The notes below the pieces were generated by a model. The model was given only the letters and a program-made list of their open reading frames with translations. It ran no database searches and was not told the DNA's origin. Of a DNA stretch of 64,000 nt, positions 19,908 through 28,761 are shown in pieces (within the stretch, counting starts at the first letter, position 1; each line of letters opens with the position of its first letter). The DNA lies in NCBI RefSeq assembly GCF_002105285.1, contig NZ_MUHR01000011.1, positions 310,001 to 374,000 on the forward strand, written 5' to 3'. A program made the translations under genes and the position numbers. Source of the stretch: Planktotalea arctica. Its GTDB lineage: Bacteria; Pseudomonadota; Alphaproteobacteria; Rhodobacterales; Rhodobacteraceae.

Positions 19908-20654
19908 TTAACCGGCAAGCGCACGCAATAGCCGTTTACGCGCAGCAGGGATCGCGCGAATTTCCACGCCTGTAAACACATGCAGCGTGTTCATCTTTTC
20001 ATCCACCACTGCATGATCGCTGACCCAGCCGCCCATCATCAAATACGTCCGCAAAAGCGGCGGCATGGCGCGCATCGCACGTTTGATATCGGGTGTTTGG
20101 CGCAGTTTTGCAGCGTAGCGAAACACATTGGGTGCCTTGACGCGCACGCACCAGCGCGATGGCGCAAGGTGACGCTCTTTGAGCATGGCGAAACTGTCAA
20201 GATAAGACGCAGTGTCCGTGCCTGCGAAGGAAGAGCAGCCAAACAAGAGCTCGACGCCATGCGCATCCACATAGGCCGTCATCGCGCCCCAGGCCATGCG
20301 CAGCACATCCGCGTCACCTGCAAAATCACGGTGCGTGCAAAAACGGCCCATTTCCACCATCGGCCCGTCGAAGGCTTCAAGCGCCGAAAGCTCGTAGAAC
20401 TGCGCCGAATAGCTTTGCGCCAGATCACTTCCTATCAGGCAGAGCATGCGAAAACAGCACAATACGCGCCCCGTCTTTACCTCTTCTACCAGAATATGCG
20501 TACAAATCGCATCCAGTGCATCGCCGTCATCGCAGCCGAACGCGCGCGCGCGCAGTGCAAGTGCCGCGGCGATATCAGCCGGCGCGCAGCTTTGGCGCGC
20601 GCGGTAGCGCCCCTTTTGCAAAAGTGTGCTCACGGACGCTCGCGGCTGCGCCAA
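19908..20654 (-). CDS. olsB: L-ornithine N-alpha-acyltransferase OlsB-like
   Basis: 248-aa GNAT-fold acyltransferase. Segments YRARQSCAPADIAAALALRA, FDGPMVEMGRFCTHRDF and LLFGCSSFAGTD match the OlsB/PlsC-associated hemolysin-like family, which transfers a 3-hydroxyacyl chain from ACP to ornithine as the first step of ornithine lipid synthesis. OlsA, which completes the lipid, is not next to it here. The start overlaps the end of the preceding 88-aa gene by 25 bp, so it belongs to the glnE-88aa-olsB transcript. Confidence 0.85.
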   Translation of the reverse strand: MAQPRASVSTLLQKGRYRARQSCAPADIAAALALRARAFGCDDGDALDAICTHILVEEVKTGRVLCCFRMLCLIGSDLAQSYSAQFYELSALEAFDGPMVEMGRFCTHRDFAGDADVLRMAWGAMTAYVDAHGVELLFGCSSFAGTDTASYLDSFAMLKERHLAPSRWCVRVKAPNVFRYAAKLRQTPDIKRAMRAMPPLLRTYLMMGGWVSDHAVVDEKMNTLHVFTGVEIRAIPAARKRLLRALAG

Positions 20655-20896
20655 CCACCGCGCCGGCGCGGACGCTCACCGACAACAAGGCCCTCGCGCA
20701 GAACCTGCGACATCGGGTGGTCCGCAGGGCTGTGACGCTCCAGCAGAACCGTGATCGCCGCCGCGGTGTCACCCTGCACGTTCAGCGCCCAATCCAGAAA
20801 GATCGAACGGCATTCGGCAGGGGTGATACCCTCGATTTTATAAGCCTCCGCCACCAGTCCTTTGGGGTCAAGTGCATCGCCTTTGGGTGAGCGCAT
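20630..20896 (-). CDS. Small conserved protein of unknown function
   Basis: 88 aa; I do not recognise a named domain. It is mostly helical, with an acidic first half and a very basic C-terminus (GERPRRRGGWRSRERP). Its start ATG overlaps the glnE stop (TAATG) and its end overlaps olsB, so it is translationally coupled between them and likely real. Confidence 0.75.
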   Translation of the reverse strand: MRSPKGDALDPKGLVAEAYKIEGITPAECRSIFLDWALNVQGDTAAAITVLLERHSPADHPMSQVLREGLVVGERPRRRGGWRSRERP

Positions 20897-23685
20897 TACG
20901 CTTCCTTCTCGTTATGTGGCAGCGCCAAATTCAGCGCTTGAGCGGCATCGGCGGCAATCTGCGCAGCTCCCGCGCGCAAGTCTGCGAGCGAACTAAAACC
21001 GGTTTCACGCAGCAAGAAGGCCAGCCCGCCCTGCCCCAGCACCCCGGGCATTTGCGCATCCTCTATCACAGTCTCGCTCAGCAGTTTGGTCGCCAGTTGC
21101 ATATGCCAGAAAAGCCTGTGCGCGCGCAAAAGCGCTGCGCTGCCAGCGGCGTCCATCCAGCCCAAAGCGACGCAAGCGGCCAATCCCGCCTCGATCTCGC
21201 GCGCTGCGCTACCAGAGCCGAGCAAGCCCGCCTGTCCAAGCAGCTCGATATCCTGCAAACGCCCCGCGCCGAGTTTTCCGTCCCAGAACTTAGCCTGTTT
21301 CGCCGCAGATATGCGTGCGCGCATCTTGGCGACTTCGTCCAGCACCATCGCAGGATTGCGCCTGCGCTGCACCACGGACAGGCGCAGCGCCTCCACATCC
21401 GCGCCAAGCGCTTTGCTGCCCGCAACCACCCGCGCGCGGGTCAGCGCCAGATGTTCCCACAGCCAGGCCTGATTTTCCTGATAGTCCTGAAAGCTCTGCA
21501 AGGAGGTCGCCACGGGGCCTTGCGTGCCCGACGGTCGCAGGCGCATGTCCACCTCATAGAGGCGGCCCTCGGCCATGGGCGCGGTCATCGCCGTCACCAT
21601 AGCTTGCGTGAGGCGCGCATAATATTGGCGCACAGGCAAAGGACGTTTGCCGTCCGACATCTCGGCCCCGTCTGCATCGTAGATCATGATCAGATCAAGG
21701 TCCGAGGTCGCATTAAGCCGTCCCGCCCCAAGCGAGCCCATGCCAACAATCACCGCACCGCGCCCCGGCATCTCGCCGTGTTTGGCTGCAAATTGCGCGG
21801 CCACATGCGGCCAGAGCGCACGCAGGCACGCCTCGGCGAGTTCCGCATAGCGCGCCGCGATCTGCGCCCCATCGGCCAAACCGCGCAAATGATGCACGCC
21901 AACGCCAAAGTGCCACTCCTTCGCCCAGCGGCGCGTCGCATCCAGCTTGCGCTCATAATCGCTCTCGGCCGCAAGGATCGCGCGCAGGTCCGCGCTCAAC
22001 TTGTCAGTGCCGGGCCAATCATCAAAGAAACGTCCCGCGATCACCGCATCGAAAACGCCCGCATTGCGCGACAAATGACGCGCCAGTGCAGGCGCCGTGC
22101 CAACGATATCGATCAGCAAATCAATCAGTTGCGGATTGGCCTCGAAGAGCGAAAACAATTGCACGCCCGCAGGCAACCCCGCCAGAAAACCATCGAAGGC
22201 CAGCAACGCCTCGCCGGGTTTGGCCGTAGCGGACAAGCGCGTCAGCACATCGGGTTTCAGGCGGTTGAAAATTTCCACTGCCCGCTCGGAGCGCAGGGCA
22301 GGATAGGTTTGCCAACGCGTCAGCACGCGTTCGTCAAAGCTATGCTCGGCCGGGCGCGGCGCAGCTTCGGGCGCAAAGAAGCCCTCGGTCAATTCATGCA
22401 CCGCTTCGAGGCGCGCCATCACATCGGCGCGCATTTCAGCTTCTTCGCGGCCCATGAACGCGGCAAGGCGCGTAAAGCCCGCATCGGATTTGGGCAGGCT
22501 ATGGGTCTGTGCATCGTTCAGCATCTGCAAGCGGTGTTCCACCTCGCGGTGCGCGCGGTAATGATCGCTCAAATCTGCCGCAGCCGCGTCCGCAATCCAG
22601 CCCTTCGCACAAAGGACAGCAAGGCCCTCGATGGTGCCGCGCACGCGCAAATCTGGGTCGCGCCCGCCTGCGATGATCTGGCGGGTCTGCGTAAAGAACT
22701 CGATCTCGCGAATGCCGCCGCGCCCCAGCTTCATGTTGTGCTCGTAGAGCTTGATCGCGCCGCCAAGGCCCTTGTGTTCGCGGTAGCGCAAACGCATGTC
22801 ATGGGCGTCCTGAATGGCTGCAAAATCCAAATGCTTGCGCCACACGAACGGCGTCAGCGTCTTGAGAAAACCCGCCCCCGCGTCCAGATCGCCGGCGCAG
22901 GGGCGCGCCTTGATATAGGCCGCACGCTCCCAAGTGCGCCCGAGGCTCTCGTAATAGCGCTCCGCCGCTTCCATCGCCATGCACACGGGTGTCACGCCAG
23001 GATCGGGTCGCAGGCGCAGATCGGTGCGAAACACATATCCCTCACCCGTCAGATCATTCAACATAGCCGCCATGCGCCGCGTCGCGCGCACAAAAGATGC
23101 GCGCGCATCATGGAAATCATCGGGGGCAAAGCGGGTCTCATCAAAGAGGCAAATCAGATCAATGTCTGAAGAATAATTCAGTTCATGCGCACCCATTTTT
23201 CCCATAGCCAGCACGCTCATTCCGGCGGCATCGTGAATATTGTCCGTGCTCATCCCCGGCAATTTGCCACGTGCGATTTCTGCACCAACAGTGGCGCGCA
23301 GGGCCGTGGTAACGGCTAGATCGGCAAAATCGCTCAAGACCCCCGTGACCTGCTCAAGCGGCCAGACGCCGCCCAGATCCGCCAGCCCCGTGATCAGTGC
23401 GATGCGCCGTTTCGCTTGGCGCAAGCCCGAGGGCAGCGCCTTGGCGGTAATTTCTGGCAGCTCCGCGAACAGCGTAGCAACCGCAGATTCAGGTCCATCA
23501 AGCGCCTGTTCGAGCCACCTGGCCTCCTGCGCAATGAGCCGTTTCAAATAGGGGCTGCACCCGGCGGCCCCGATCACAACCTCGCGCGTGCTTGCACGCA
23601 GATCGCAGATCAAATCAGCCGCCTCCGCCCCGAGGCTCGGCTCAAAGGCGCTCGAGGCGCGGGTGATGCGAGAGTCGAAATTCAT
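20896..23685 (-). CDS. glnE: Glutamine synthetase adenylyltransferase/deadenylase
   Basis: Bifunctional enzyme that adds AMP to, or removes it from, glutamine synthetase according to nitrogen status via PII. 929 aa is close to the family norm. Two nucleotidyltransferase domains are visible: deadenylylase with LNYSSDIDLICLFDE (~165) and adenylylase with GRLNATSDLDLIMIYDADG (~655), each followed by helical regulatory segments. First gene of a minus-strand run with the 88-aa gene and olsB, divergent from the YbaK-like gene. Confidence 0.97.
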   Translation of the reverse strand: MNFDSRITRASSAFEPSLGAEAADLICDLRASTREVVIGAAGCSPYLKRLIAQEARWLEQALDGPESAVATLFAELPEITAKALPSGLRQAKRRIALITGLADLGGVWPLEQVTGVLSDFADLAVTTALRATVGAEIARGKLPGMSTDNIHDAAGMSVLAMGKMGAHELNYSSDIDLICLFDETRFAPDDFHDARASFVRATRRMAAMLNDLTGEGYVFRTDLRLRPDPGVTPVCMAMEAAERYYESLGRTWERAAYIKARPCAGDLDAGAGFLKTLTPFVWRKHLDFAAIQDAHDMRLRYREHKGLGGAIKLYEHNMKLGRGGIREIEFFTQTRQIIAGGRDPDLRVRGTIEGLAVLCAKGWIADAAAADLSDHYRAHREVEHRLQMLNDAQTHSLPKSDAGFTRLAAFMGREEAEMRADVMARLEAVHELTEGFFAPEAAPRPAEHSFDERVLTRWQTYPALRSERAVEIFNRLKPDVLTRLSATAKPGEALLAFDGFLAGLPAGVQLFSLFEANPQLIDLLIDIVGTAPALARHLSRNAGVFDAVIAGRFFDDWPGTDKLSADLRAILAAESDYERKLDATRRWAKEWHFGVGVHHLRGLADGAQIAARYAELAEACLRALWPHVAAQFAAKHGEMPGRGAVIVGMGSLGAGRLNATSDLDLIMIYDADGAEMSDGKRPLPVRQYYARLTQAMVTAMTAPMAEGRLYEVDMRLRPSGTQGPVATSLQSFQDYQENQAWLWEHLALTRARVVAGSKALGADVEALRLSVVQRRRNPAMVLDEVAKMRARISAAKQAKFWDGKLGAGRLQDIELLGQAGLLGSGSAAREIEAGLAACVALGWMDAAGSAALLRAHRLFWHMQLATKLLSETVIEDAQMPGVLGQGGLAFLLRETGFSSLADLRAGAAQIAADAAQALNLALPHNEKEA

Positions 23686-23811
23686 GCAGGCAAGTGTTCA
23701 CTACAAAAGCGCCGCGTCAATGGGGCTTGCGCAGGAACAAGACAGGAGAACTTGGGATTGCGCAGACACCGCGCGCGGGATTAACTTTAGCGACACAGGA
23801 GACGAAAAAGC

Positions 23812-24279
23812 ATGAGCAAATCCCTCAAACGCGTGCGCGCCGCTTTATTGGCGAGCGGCCTGCCCGATACGATCCGAGAGACGGGTCAGGCGACAACGGC
23901 CCAAATGGCCGCGTCCAAGATCGGCTGCGAGGTGGATCAAATCGTCAAATCGATCATCTTTCTCGGCGCGCATTCGGGCAAATGCCTGCTGTTCCTCACC
24001 GCGGGCGGCAATCAGGTGGATGCGGGCAAGGCCTCTGCGCTCGCGGGCGAGCCGCTAGGCAAGGCCGATGCTTTGCTCATCCGCACACAGACCGGCTTTG
24101 CCATCGGCGGCGTGTCCCCCATCGGACACCTTACGCCCACGCGTGCCTTTTTCGATTCCAAGTTGATGGATTTTGCCCAAATCTGGGCTGCCGCCGGCAC
24201 CCCGCGCCATGTTTTCAGCGCAGCACCAGCCGAAATGTTGAATATCTCAAACTCACAAGCTTCTGATTTTAAATCGTAA
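23812..24279 (+). CDS. YbaK/ProX-family aminoacyl-tRNA deacylase
   Basis: 155-aa single-domain protein of the YbaK/ProXp/INS superfamily, which hydrolyses mischarged aminoacyl-tRNAs in trans. The core includes AASKIGCEVDQIVKSIIF, LFLTAGGNQVD and the GxxxP segment FAIGGVSPIGH. Ribosome site AGGAG upstream. The family cannot be resolved to a particular misacylated tRNA from sequence alone. Confidence 0.85.
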   Translation: MSKSLKRVRAALLASGLPDTIRETGQATTAQMAASKIGCEVDQIVKSIIFLGAHSGKCLLFLTAGGNQVDAGKASALAGEPLGKADALLIRTQTGFAIGGVSPIGHLTPTRAFFDSKLMDFAQIWAAAGTPRHVFSAAPAEMLNISNSQASDFKS

Positions 24280-24288
24280 ATAATCCTA

Positions 24289-24307
24289 ATGTAAAAAACA
24301 TTCACAT
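24289..24307. promoter_or_regulatory. Palindromic operator, copy 1
   Basis: ATGTAAAAAACATTCACAT: arms pair at six of seven positions around a 5-bp centre. Near-identical to the perfect palindrome 57 bp downstream, both upstream of the DUF2852 gene. Confidence 0.5.
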
Positions 24308-24345
24308 TTATCCTTGCAAGGGCGAAAGAATTCACCATCTTATTA

Positions 24346-24364
24346 ATGTGAAAGACGTTCACAT
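24346..24364. promoter_or_regulatory. Palindromic operator, copy 2
   Basis: ATGTGAA-AGACG-TTCACAT is a perfect 7-bp inverted repeat with a 5-bp spacer, 27 bp before the ATG of the DUF2852 gene. It resembles a CRP site (TGTGA...TCACA) but with 7 rather than 6 bases between the half-sites. Confidence 0.6.
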
Positions 24365-24391
24365 CAACGCACATTTGATCAGGAGAGTTAC

Positions 24392-24817
24392 ATGACCACC
24401 CTCGCCCAAGCCCCCGCATATACCACAGCGCCCCAAAGCTGGTTCGCGCGCGCCGAGGCCTGGCTCGATGCCAAGGGCAAAGGCGCTTGGATCGCAGCTA
24501 TGGTTCTCGGATTTATCTTCATCTGGCCTGTCGGCCTCGCCCTGCTTTTCTACATGATCTGGAGCAACAAGTTCTCGCGCACATGCCGCGGCCGCACTTC
24601 CATGACACAAGGGTTTTCAGCTATGCGCCCGTCTGGCAACTCGGCATTCGATGCTTATAAGGAAGACACGCTGCGCCGCCTTGAGGACGAACAAGGCAGA
24701 TTCGAAGAATTCCTTCAGCGCCTGCGCGATGCCAAGGACAAGGCAGAGTTCGATGAATTCATGGACGAGCGCGCCAAACCTGCCGCCCGCGCCAAGGATG
24801 AAACCGAAGACGCATAA
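24392..24817 (+). CDS. DUF2852 protein
   Basis: 141 aa, alphaproteobacterial DUF2852 family, function unknown. One membrane segment (~33-55, WIAAMVLGFIFIWPVGLALL) followed by a cytoplasmic charged helical tail (~80-141) likely to form a coiled coil, with repeated E/D/K/R around FDEFMDERAKPAAR. Ribosome site AGGAGAG. Two matching palindromes upstream suggest control by a dimeric repressor or activator. Confidence 0.88.
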   Translation: MTTLAQAPAYTTAPQSWFARAEAWLDAKGKGAWIAAMVLGFIFIWPVGLALLFYMIWSNKFSRTCRGRTSMTQGFSAMRPSGNSAFDAYKEDTLRRLEDEQGRFEEFLQRLRDAKDKAEFDEFMDERAKPAARAKDETEDA

Positions 24818-24900
24818 TCGCACCGCACAATCAATCGCGGGCCGCCCCCTTTGAGGGATGTGGCCCGCAAATCCGTTTCACTCACAAGCACCCCAGGGCC

Positions 24901-25341
24901 ATGACACAAAGTAATTATAATCACCCCGATCCATTTCGCGCGCCGCAATTTTATGCCTCCGTGCCCACCAAACGCCTGATCGCATGGATCATCGACACTG
25001 CCATCACTTTGCTTTTGACGGTGCTGGTGATCCCTTTCACAGCCTTCGCCGGGCTGTTTTTCTTTCCGCTACTCGCTTTGGTGATCGGCTTTGGCTACCG
25101 CTGCGTCACTATCAGCGCCTCCTCTGCCACATGGGGCATGCGCATAATGGCGATCGAGCTGCGCGATGCACGCGGCGAACGCTTTGATTTTCCGCAAGCG
25201 GTTATGCACACTTTGGGCTACTCGCTGTCCATGGCATTCGTGCTGGTGCAGATCGCTTCGATCATCATGATGCTCGGCACTGCGCGCGCTCAAAGCCTGA
25301 CGGATCTCGCACTTGGCTCGGTGATGATCAACCGGCGCTAA
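24901..25341 (+). CDS. RDD-family membrane protein
   Basis: 146 aa. The RDD motif region PTKRLIAWIIDTAITLLLT begins the first of about four membrane segments; the family's Arg-Asp-Asp appears here as R-x4-D. A conserved middle segment is SATWGMRIMAIELRD. Function is unknown in general; some RDD proteins act in ion exchange. 83 bp after the DUF2852 gene, with a GC-rich hairpin in between (24837-24868). Confidence 0.85.
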   Translation: MTQSNYNHPDPFRAPQFYASVPTKRLIAWIIDTAITLLLTVLVIPFTAFAGLFFFPLLALVIGFGYRCVTISASSATWGMRIMAIELRDARGERFDFPQAVMHTLGYSLSMAFVLVQIASIIMMLGTARAQSLTDLALGSVMINRR

Positions 25342-25433
25342 GGCACTACGCAATTTCAGTTTAATTTCCCGCTTAGGGGGGCTTTGAATTGCGCAGCTTT
25401 GGGGCTAGCCTGCGTCCAAAGGAAAGAGCCCCC

Positions 25434-26258
25434 ATGCGCCACACACTTCCCGTTGCACCGCAGTTCTACGTGACCGCGCCGCAGCCCTGCCCTTATCTCG
25501 AGGGCAGGATGGAGCGTAAATTATTCACGGCGCTGCAAGGGGACGGCTCGGATGCGCTAAACAACAGCCTGTCTAAACAGGGCTTCCGGCGCTCGCAAAA
25601 CGTGCTCTATCGCCCGTCCTGCGCCGATTGTGCCGCCTGCCTGTCCGCGCGTATCGATGTGGCGGCCTTCACCCTTAGCAAAAGCCAGAAACGCATCTTG
25701 CGCCGCAATGCCCATCTCGAGCGGCGCGCGACCTCGCCTTGGGCCACCGAAGAGCAATACGCACTGTTTCGCACCTATCTCGAAGCGCGCCACGCCGCAG
25801 GGGGCATGGTGGATATGGACGTGTTCGAATTCGCCGCGATGATCGAAGAAACCCCGATCCGCAGCCGCGTGATCGAATATGCCGATGAAACCACCTCCGA
25901 GCTGGCCGCCGTCTGCCTCACCGATGTGCTCGATGACGGGCTAAGCATGGTCTATTCCTTCTATACCCCTGATGCACCGCGCCAATCGCTCGGATCGCAC
26001 ATCATTCTCGATCATGTCGAAATCGCCCGCGGCGCAGGACTGCCCTATGTCTATCTGGGCTATTGGGTGCCGGGCAGTCCAAAGATGGGCTATAAGGCGG
26101 GGTTTTCCGGCCTTGAGGTTTTCTCGTCCGGTACATGGCAAAAGCTGCGCGATCCCAAAGAGTTCGAGACCACTTTGCACCCGCTCTCCACAGCGCCGAT
26201 CGCCGAGCAGGTCGCAAATATCTCGCTCCCCGGTGGCTACCGCGCTGTTCCGGATTAA
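25434..26258 (+). CDS. bpt: Leucyl/arginyl-tRNA-protein transferase (Bpt/Ate family)
   Basis: 274 aa. Transfers leucine (Bpt activity) from tRNA to proteins with N-terminal Asp or Glu, marking them for the ClpS/ClpAP N-degron pathway. It has [14 protein letters not shown] near the N-terminus, the Cys cluster [16 protein letters not shown] (~60-75) and [20 protein letters not shown] in the C-terminal GNAT-like domain. ATG 25434 is preferred (AAAGGAAAG upstream) over an in-frame TTG at 25389. Confidence 0.92.
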   Translation: MRHTLPVAPQFYVTAPQPCPYLEGRMERKLFTALQGDGSDALNNSLSKQGFRRSQNVLYRPSCADCAACLSARIDVAAFTLSKSQKRILRRNAHLERRATSPWATEEQYALFRTYLEARHAAGGMVDMDVFEFAAMIEETPIRSRVIEYADETTSELAAVCLTDVLDDGLSMVYSFYTPDAPRQSLGSHIILDHVEIARGAGLPYVYLGYWVPGSPKMGYKAGFSGLEVFSSGTWQKLRDPKEFETTLHPLSTAPIAEQVANISLPGGYRAVPD

Positions 26259-26315
26259 ACGCGCGCGCCTCCACTCTTCATCTTGCTTTTTAAACTCTCG
26301 CGCCTCGCGCGAAAC

Positions 26316-26338
26316 GAAATTCCTCAAAGAGGAATTTC
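26316..26338. repeat. Perfect 10-bp inverted repeat
   Basis: GAAATTCCTC-AAA-GAGGAATTTC. It lies just before the bidirectional terminator downstream of bpt; no T-run follows, so it is not itself an intrinsic terminator on the + strand. Confidence 0.7.
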
Positions 26339-26355
26339 AAACCCTGCAAATAAGC

Positions 26356-26381
26356 AAAACGAGGCCCAAGGGCCTCGTTTT
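26356..26381. terminator. Bidirectional intrinsic terminator
   Basis: AAAACGAGGCCC-AA-GGGCCTCGTTTT, 12-bp perfect stem with A-run before and T-run after. Serves bpt (+) and the TRAP operon (-), which converge here. Confidence 0.9.
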
Positions 26382-26406
26382 TCATTTTAACAACATCTCG
26401 TTCAGA

Positions 26407-28761
26407 TCAATTCGGGATCAAATCCGGAATGATCGTCACGATCGACGGGAACACCCAAAGCAGACCCAATCCGCACACCTGAATAAGCACGAAGGGTATC
26501 ACGCCGCGGTAGATATGGCGCGTCGTGACTTCCTTGGGCGCAACCCCGCGCAGATAGAATAGCGCAAAGCCAAAGGGCGGCGTCAGGAAGGAGGTCTGCA
26601 AATTCACCGCGATCATGATCGTCACCCATTTGGGATCGAACGTGCCGCCGTAAATCACCGGTCCGACGATCGGGATCACGATGTAAATGATCTCGAGGAA
26701 ATCAAGAACGAAGCCAAGAATGAACAGCACCAGCATCACGATCAGGAAGACCGTCAGCTCATTGTCGAAACTACGCAGGAACTGCTGGATATAATGCTCT
26801 CCGCCAAAGGAAATCACCACGAGGTTCAGGATTTGCGAGCCAATGAGAATGGTGAAGACCATGCTCGTCACTTTCGCCGTTTCGCGCACTACCGGCGGCA
26901 AGATACCCGCGCGGTAAAGGACGTAGCACGAATAAAGCAAACCGAACGCCGCATAGAGCCATGCAGTATAGGCAAATCCGAAAGCAACCCAGCTCTCGAA
27001 GCTGATATCGCCCTGATTGACCCGCAAATCGAAATTTACGCCGATCAGGATCATCAAGATTACCGCGAAGGTCGAGAACAGGATGACCTTGCCCGACTTG
27101 TCCTCATCACGCAGACGGCGATAGGCCGCCAGCATGAGCGCGCCACCCGCACCAAGCGCCGCAGCCGGCGTCGGGTTGGTAATACCGCCAAGGATAGAGC
27201 CAAGCACCGCCACGATCAGAACCAGCGGAGGAAAGACCACACGGATCAATTCGTTCTTGGCCAGCATAATCGCCGCATGGGTACATCCGTAAAGCGTGAT
27301 CGCCCAAGGAATCAGCATCAAGATCACCGTGACGCCCGAACTTGTCGAGGGTCGGATCAGCAGCATATCGACCAGAAGACCCAGCACAACACCAATGAGG
27401 CCGATATAGATCGGCGCGTGATTGGCCGTCGGGCGCACGCCTTTCGCAGTCGTCAGGATCAGCGTGAAGATCACCGCAAGAATGGCAATGCCCGTACCGA
27501 TCGGCGCGGCCGCAGCTTCTTTGGCAGCAATCGCAGCGATCATTTCTTCATCGCTCAGCTTGACGCTGGCGACGACACCGCCCTGTGCTTCGATTTCTGC
27601 CGATTGCGCTACAGCAACATCCCAAGCCTCTTGACCGTGAAGATCGATCATCGCCGCTTGGCAATCCGGCCCGACATTCGTGCGAAGGCTCGCACTTTCA
27701 CCAATGTCGGTGAAACTGTCCACCTGAATGCTCTGCGAGCCGACCATATTGAGATTGCCAAGGAGCATGACACCCGCAATCACCGCAACAGGAACGCCAA
27801 GAAACCATGTAAAGCTCTCGCTGCGCGTGATCACCTGATCGCTGGTCGAACCCAGCTCTACCGCCGGTGCTTTGTCTGGATTAACCAGCGCGTAGCCAAA
27901 GGCATACAGCGCGTAAAGCAAAGCAAGCAAAATACCCGGCAACAGAGCCGCTTGGAACAGCGTGCCGACGGAAACAACCGCAGGCTCGCCCAGATAGGTC
28001 AGCGCATCCGTACAACCCACAAGCTGCGCACGCGCCTCTTGAGCGGACGAATACAAATCCCCCGCAAGCGTGCCGAGCAGAACAATCACGATCGAGGGCG
28101 GAATGATTTGTCCCAACGTGCCGGAGGCCGCGATGACCCCTGTCGCGATCTCGGGCGAGTAATTGTTGCGCAGCATCGTGGGGAGCGAAAGCAAACCCAT
28201 GGTGACGACTGTTGCGCCAACGATGCCCGTCGAGGCCGCGAGAAACGCACCGACGACGACAACGGAAACAGCCAAACCGCCGGGCAGCGGGCCAAAGACG
28301 CGCGCCATCGTGGTCAGCAGATCATTCGCAATCTTGGAGCGCTCGAGCGTGATGCCCATCAGAACGAACATCAAAACCGCAAGCAATGTTTCAATCGATT
28401 GTCCCGCAAGGACCCGCTCGTTCATGCGGTTGACGATGAAAGATACGTTGCGATCCAGCGCATGCTCCCAGCCGCGTGGGAACACAGGCTCAAGAATACG
28501 CGGCAGTTCGGGGTATCGGAAAACCGAAATCGCTTCGGGTTTTATCCCCGAATTGACCAGATCGGCATATACAGCCGAACTGGTGTCAATCGCTTGGTGA
28601 ATAAGCAATCCCGCGCCGTCCAGCGCTGCGATGATACCAAAGGAAATAACCCCTGCGCCGCCAATGGCAAAGGCCACCGGAAAGCCCGAAAGGATACCCC
28701 CGAACAGGCACAGAAATACAATGATCAGGCCAACTTCAACGCCATCAAGTCCAAAAAGCAT
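26407..28761 (-). CDS. dctM: TRAP transporter large permease (DctM), long form
   Basis: 784 aa, against about 430 for a usual DctM. The N-terminal third has VLMFVLMGITLERSKIANDL and ASTGIVGATVVTMGLLSLP, and the last third FVLDFLEIIYIVIPIVGPV and TSFLTPPFGFALFYLRG, all DctM signatures. Between them (~300-570) lie extra membrane helices and an extra-membrane segment with two Cys. This layout is seen in the TRAP systems for 2-oxo acids and similar compounds. It imports solute with Na+ using the DctP protein. Its start overlaps the dctQ stop by 1 bp. Confidence 0.92.
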   Translation of the reverse strand: MLFGLDGVEVGLIIVFLCLFGGILSGFPVAFAIGGAGVISFGIIAALDGAGLLIHQAIDTSSAVYADLVNSGIKPEAISVFRYPELPRILEPVFPRGWEHALDRNVSFIVNRMNERVLAGQSIETLLAVLMFVLMGITLERSKIANDLLTTMARVFGPLPGGLAVSVVVVGAFLAASTGIVGATVVTMGLLSLPTMLRNNYSPEIATGVIAASGTLGQIIPPSIVIVLLGTLAGDLYSSAQEARAQLVGCTDALTYLGEPAVVSVGTLFQAALLPGILLALLYALYAFGYALVNPDKAPAVELGSTSDQVITRSESFTWFLGVPVAVIAGVMLLGNLNMVGSQSIQVDSFTDIGESASLRTNVGPDCQAAMIDLHGQEAWDVAVAQSAEIEAQGGVVASVKLSDEEMIAAIAAKEAAAAPIGTGIAILAVIFTLILTTAKGVRPTANHAPIYIGLIGVVLGLLVDMLLIRPSTSSGVTVILMLIPWAITLYGCTHAAIMLAKNELIRVVFPPLVLIVAVLGSILGGITNPTPAAALGAGGALMLAAYRRLRDEDKSGKVILFSTFAVILMILIGVNFDLRVNQGDISFESWVAFGFAYTAWLYAAFGLLYSCYVLYRAGILPPVVRETAKVTSMVFTILIGSQILNLVVISFGGEHYIQQFLRSFDNELTVFLIVMLVLFILGFVLDFLEIIYIVIPIVGPVIYGGTFDPKWVTIMIAVNLQTSFLTPPFGFALFYLRGVAPKEVTTRHIYRGVIPFVLIQVCGLGLLWVFPSIVTIIPDLIPN

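Noticed and set aside
20872-23169. Long open frame (765 codons) on the + strand opposite glnE
   Set aside because: It is the antisense shadow of glnE, is rich in Arg/His/Gln/Ala with no domain, and has no ribosome site. glnE has clear motifs on the other strand.
24346-24364. CRP binding site
   Set aside because: TGTGA and TCACA are present but separated by 7 rather than 6 bases, so a canonical CRP site is not supported.
24837-24868. Intrinsic terminator after the DUF2852 gene
   Set aside because: A 7-bp GC stem is present but no U-run follows on either strand.
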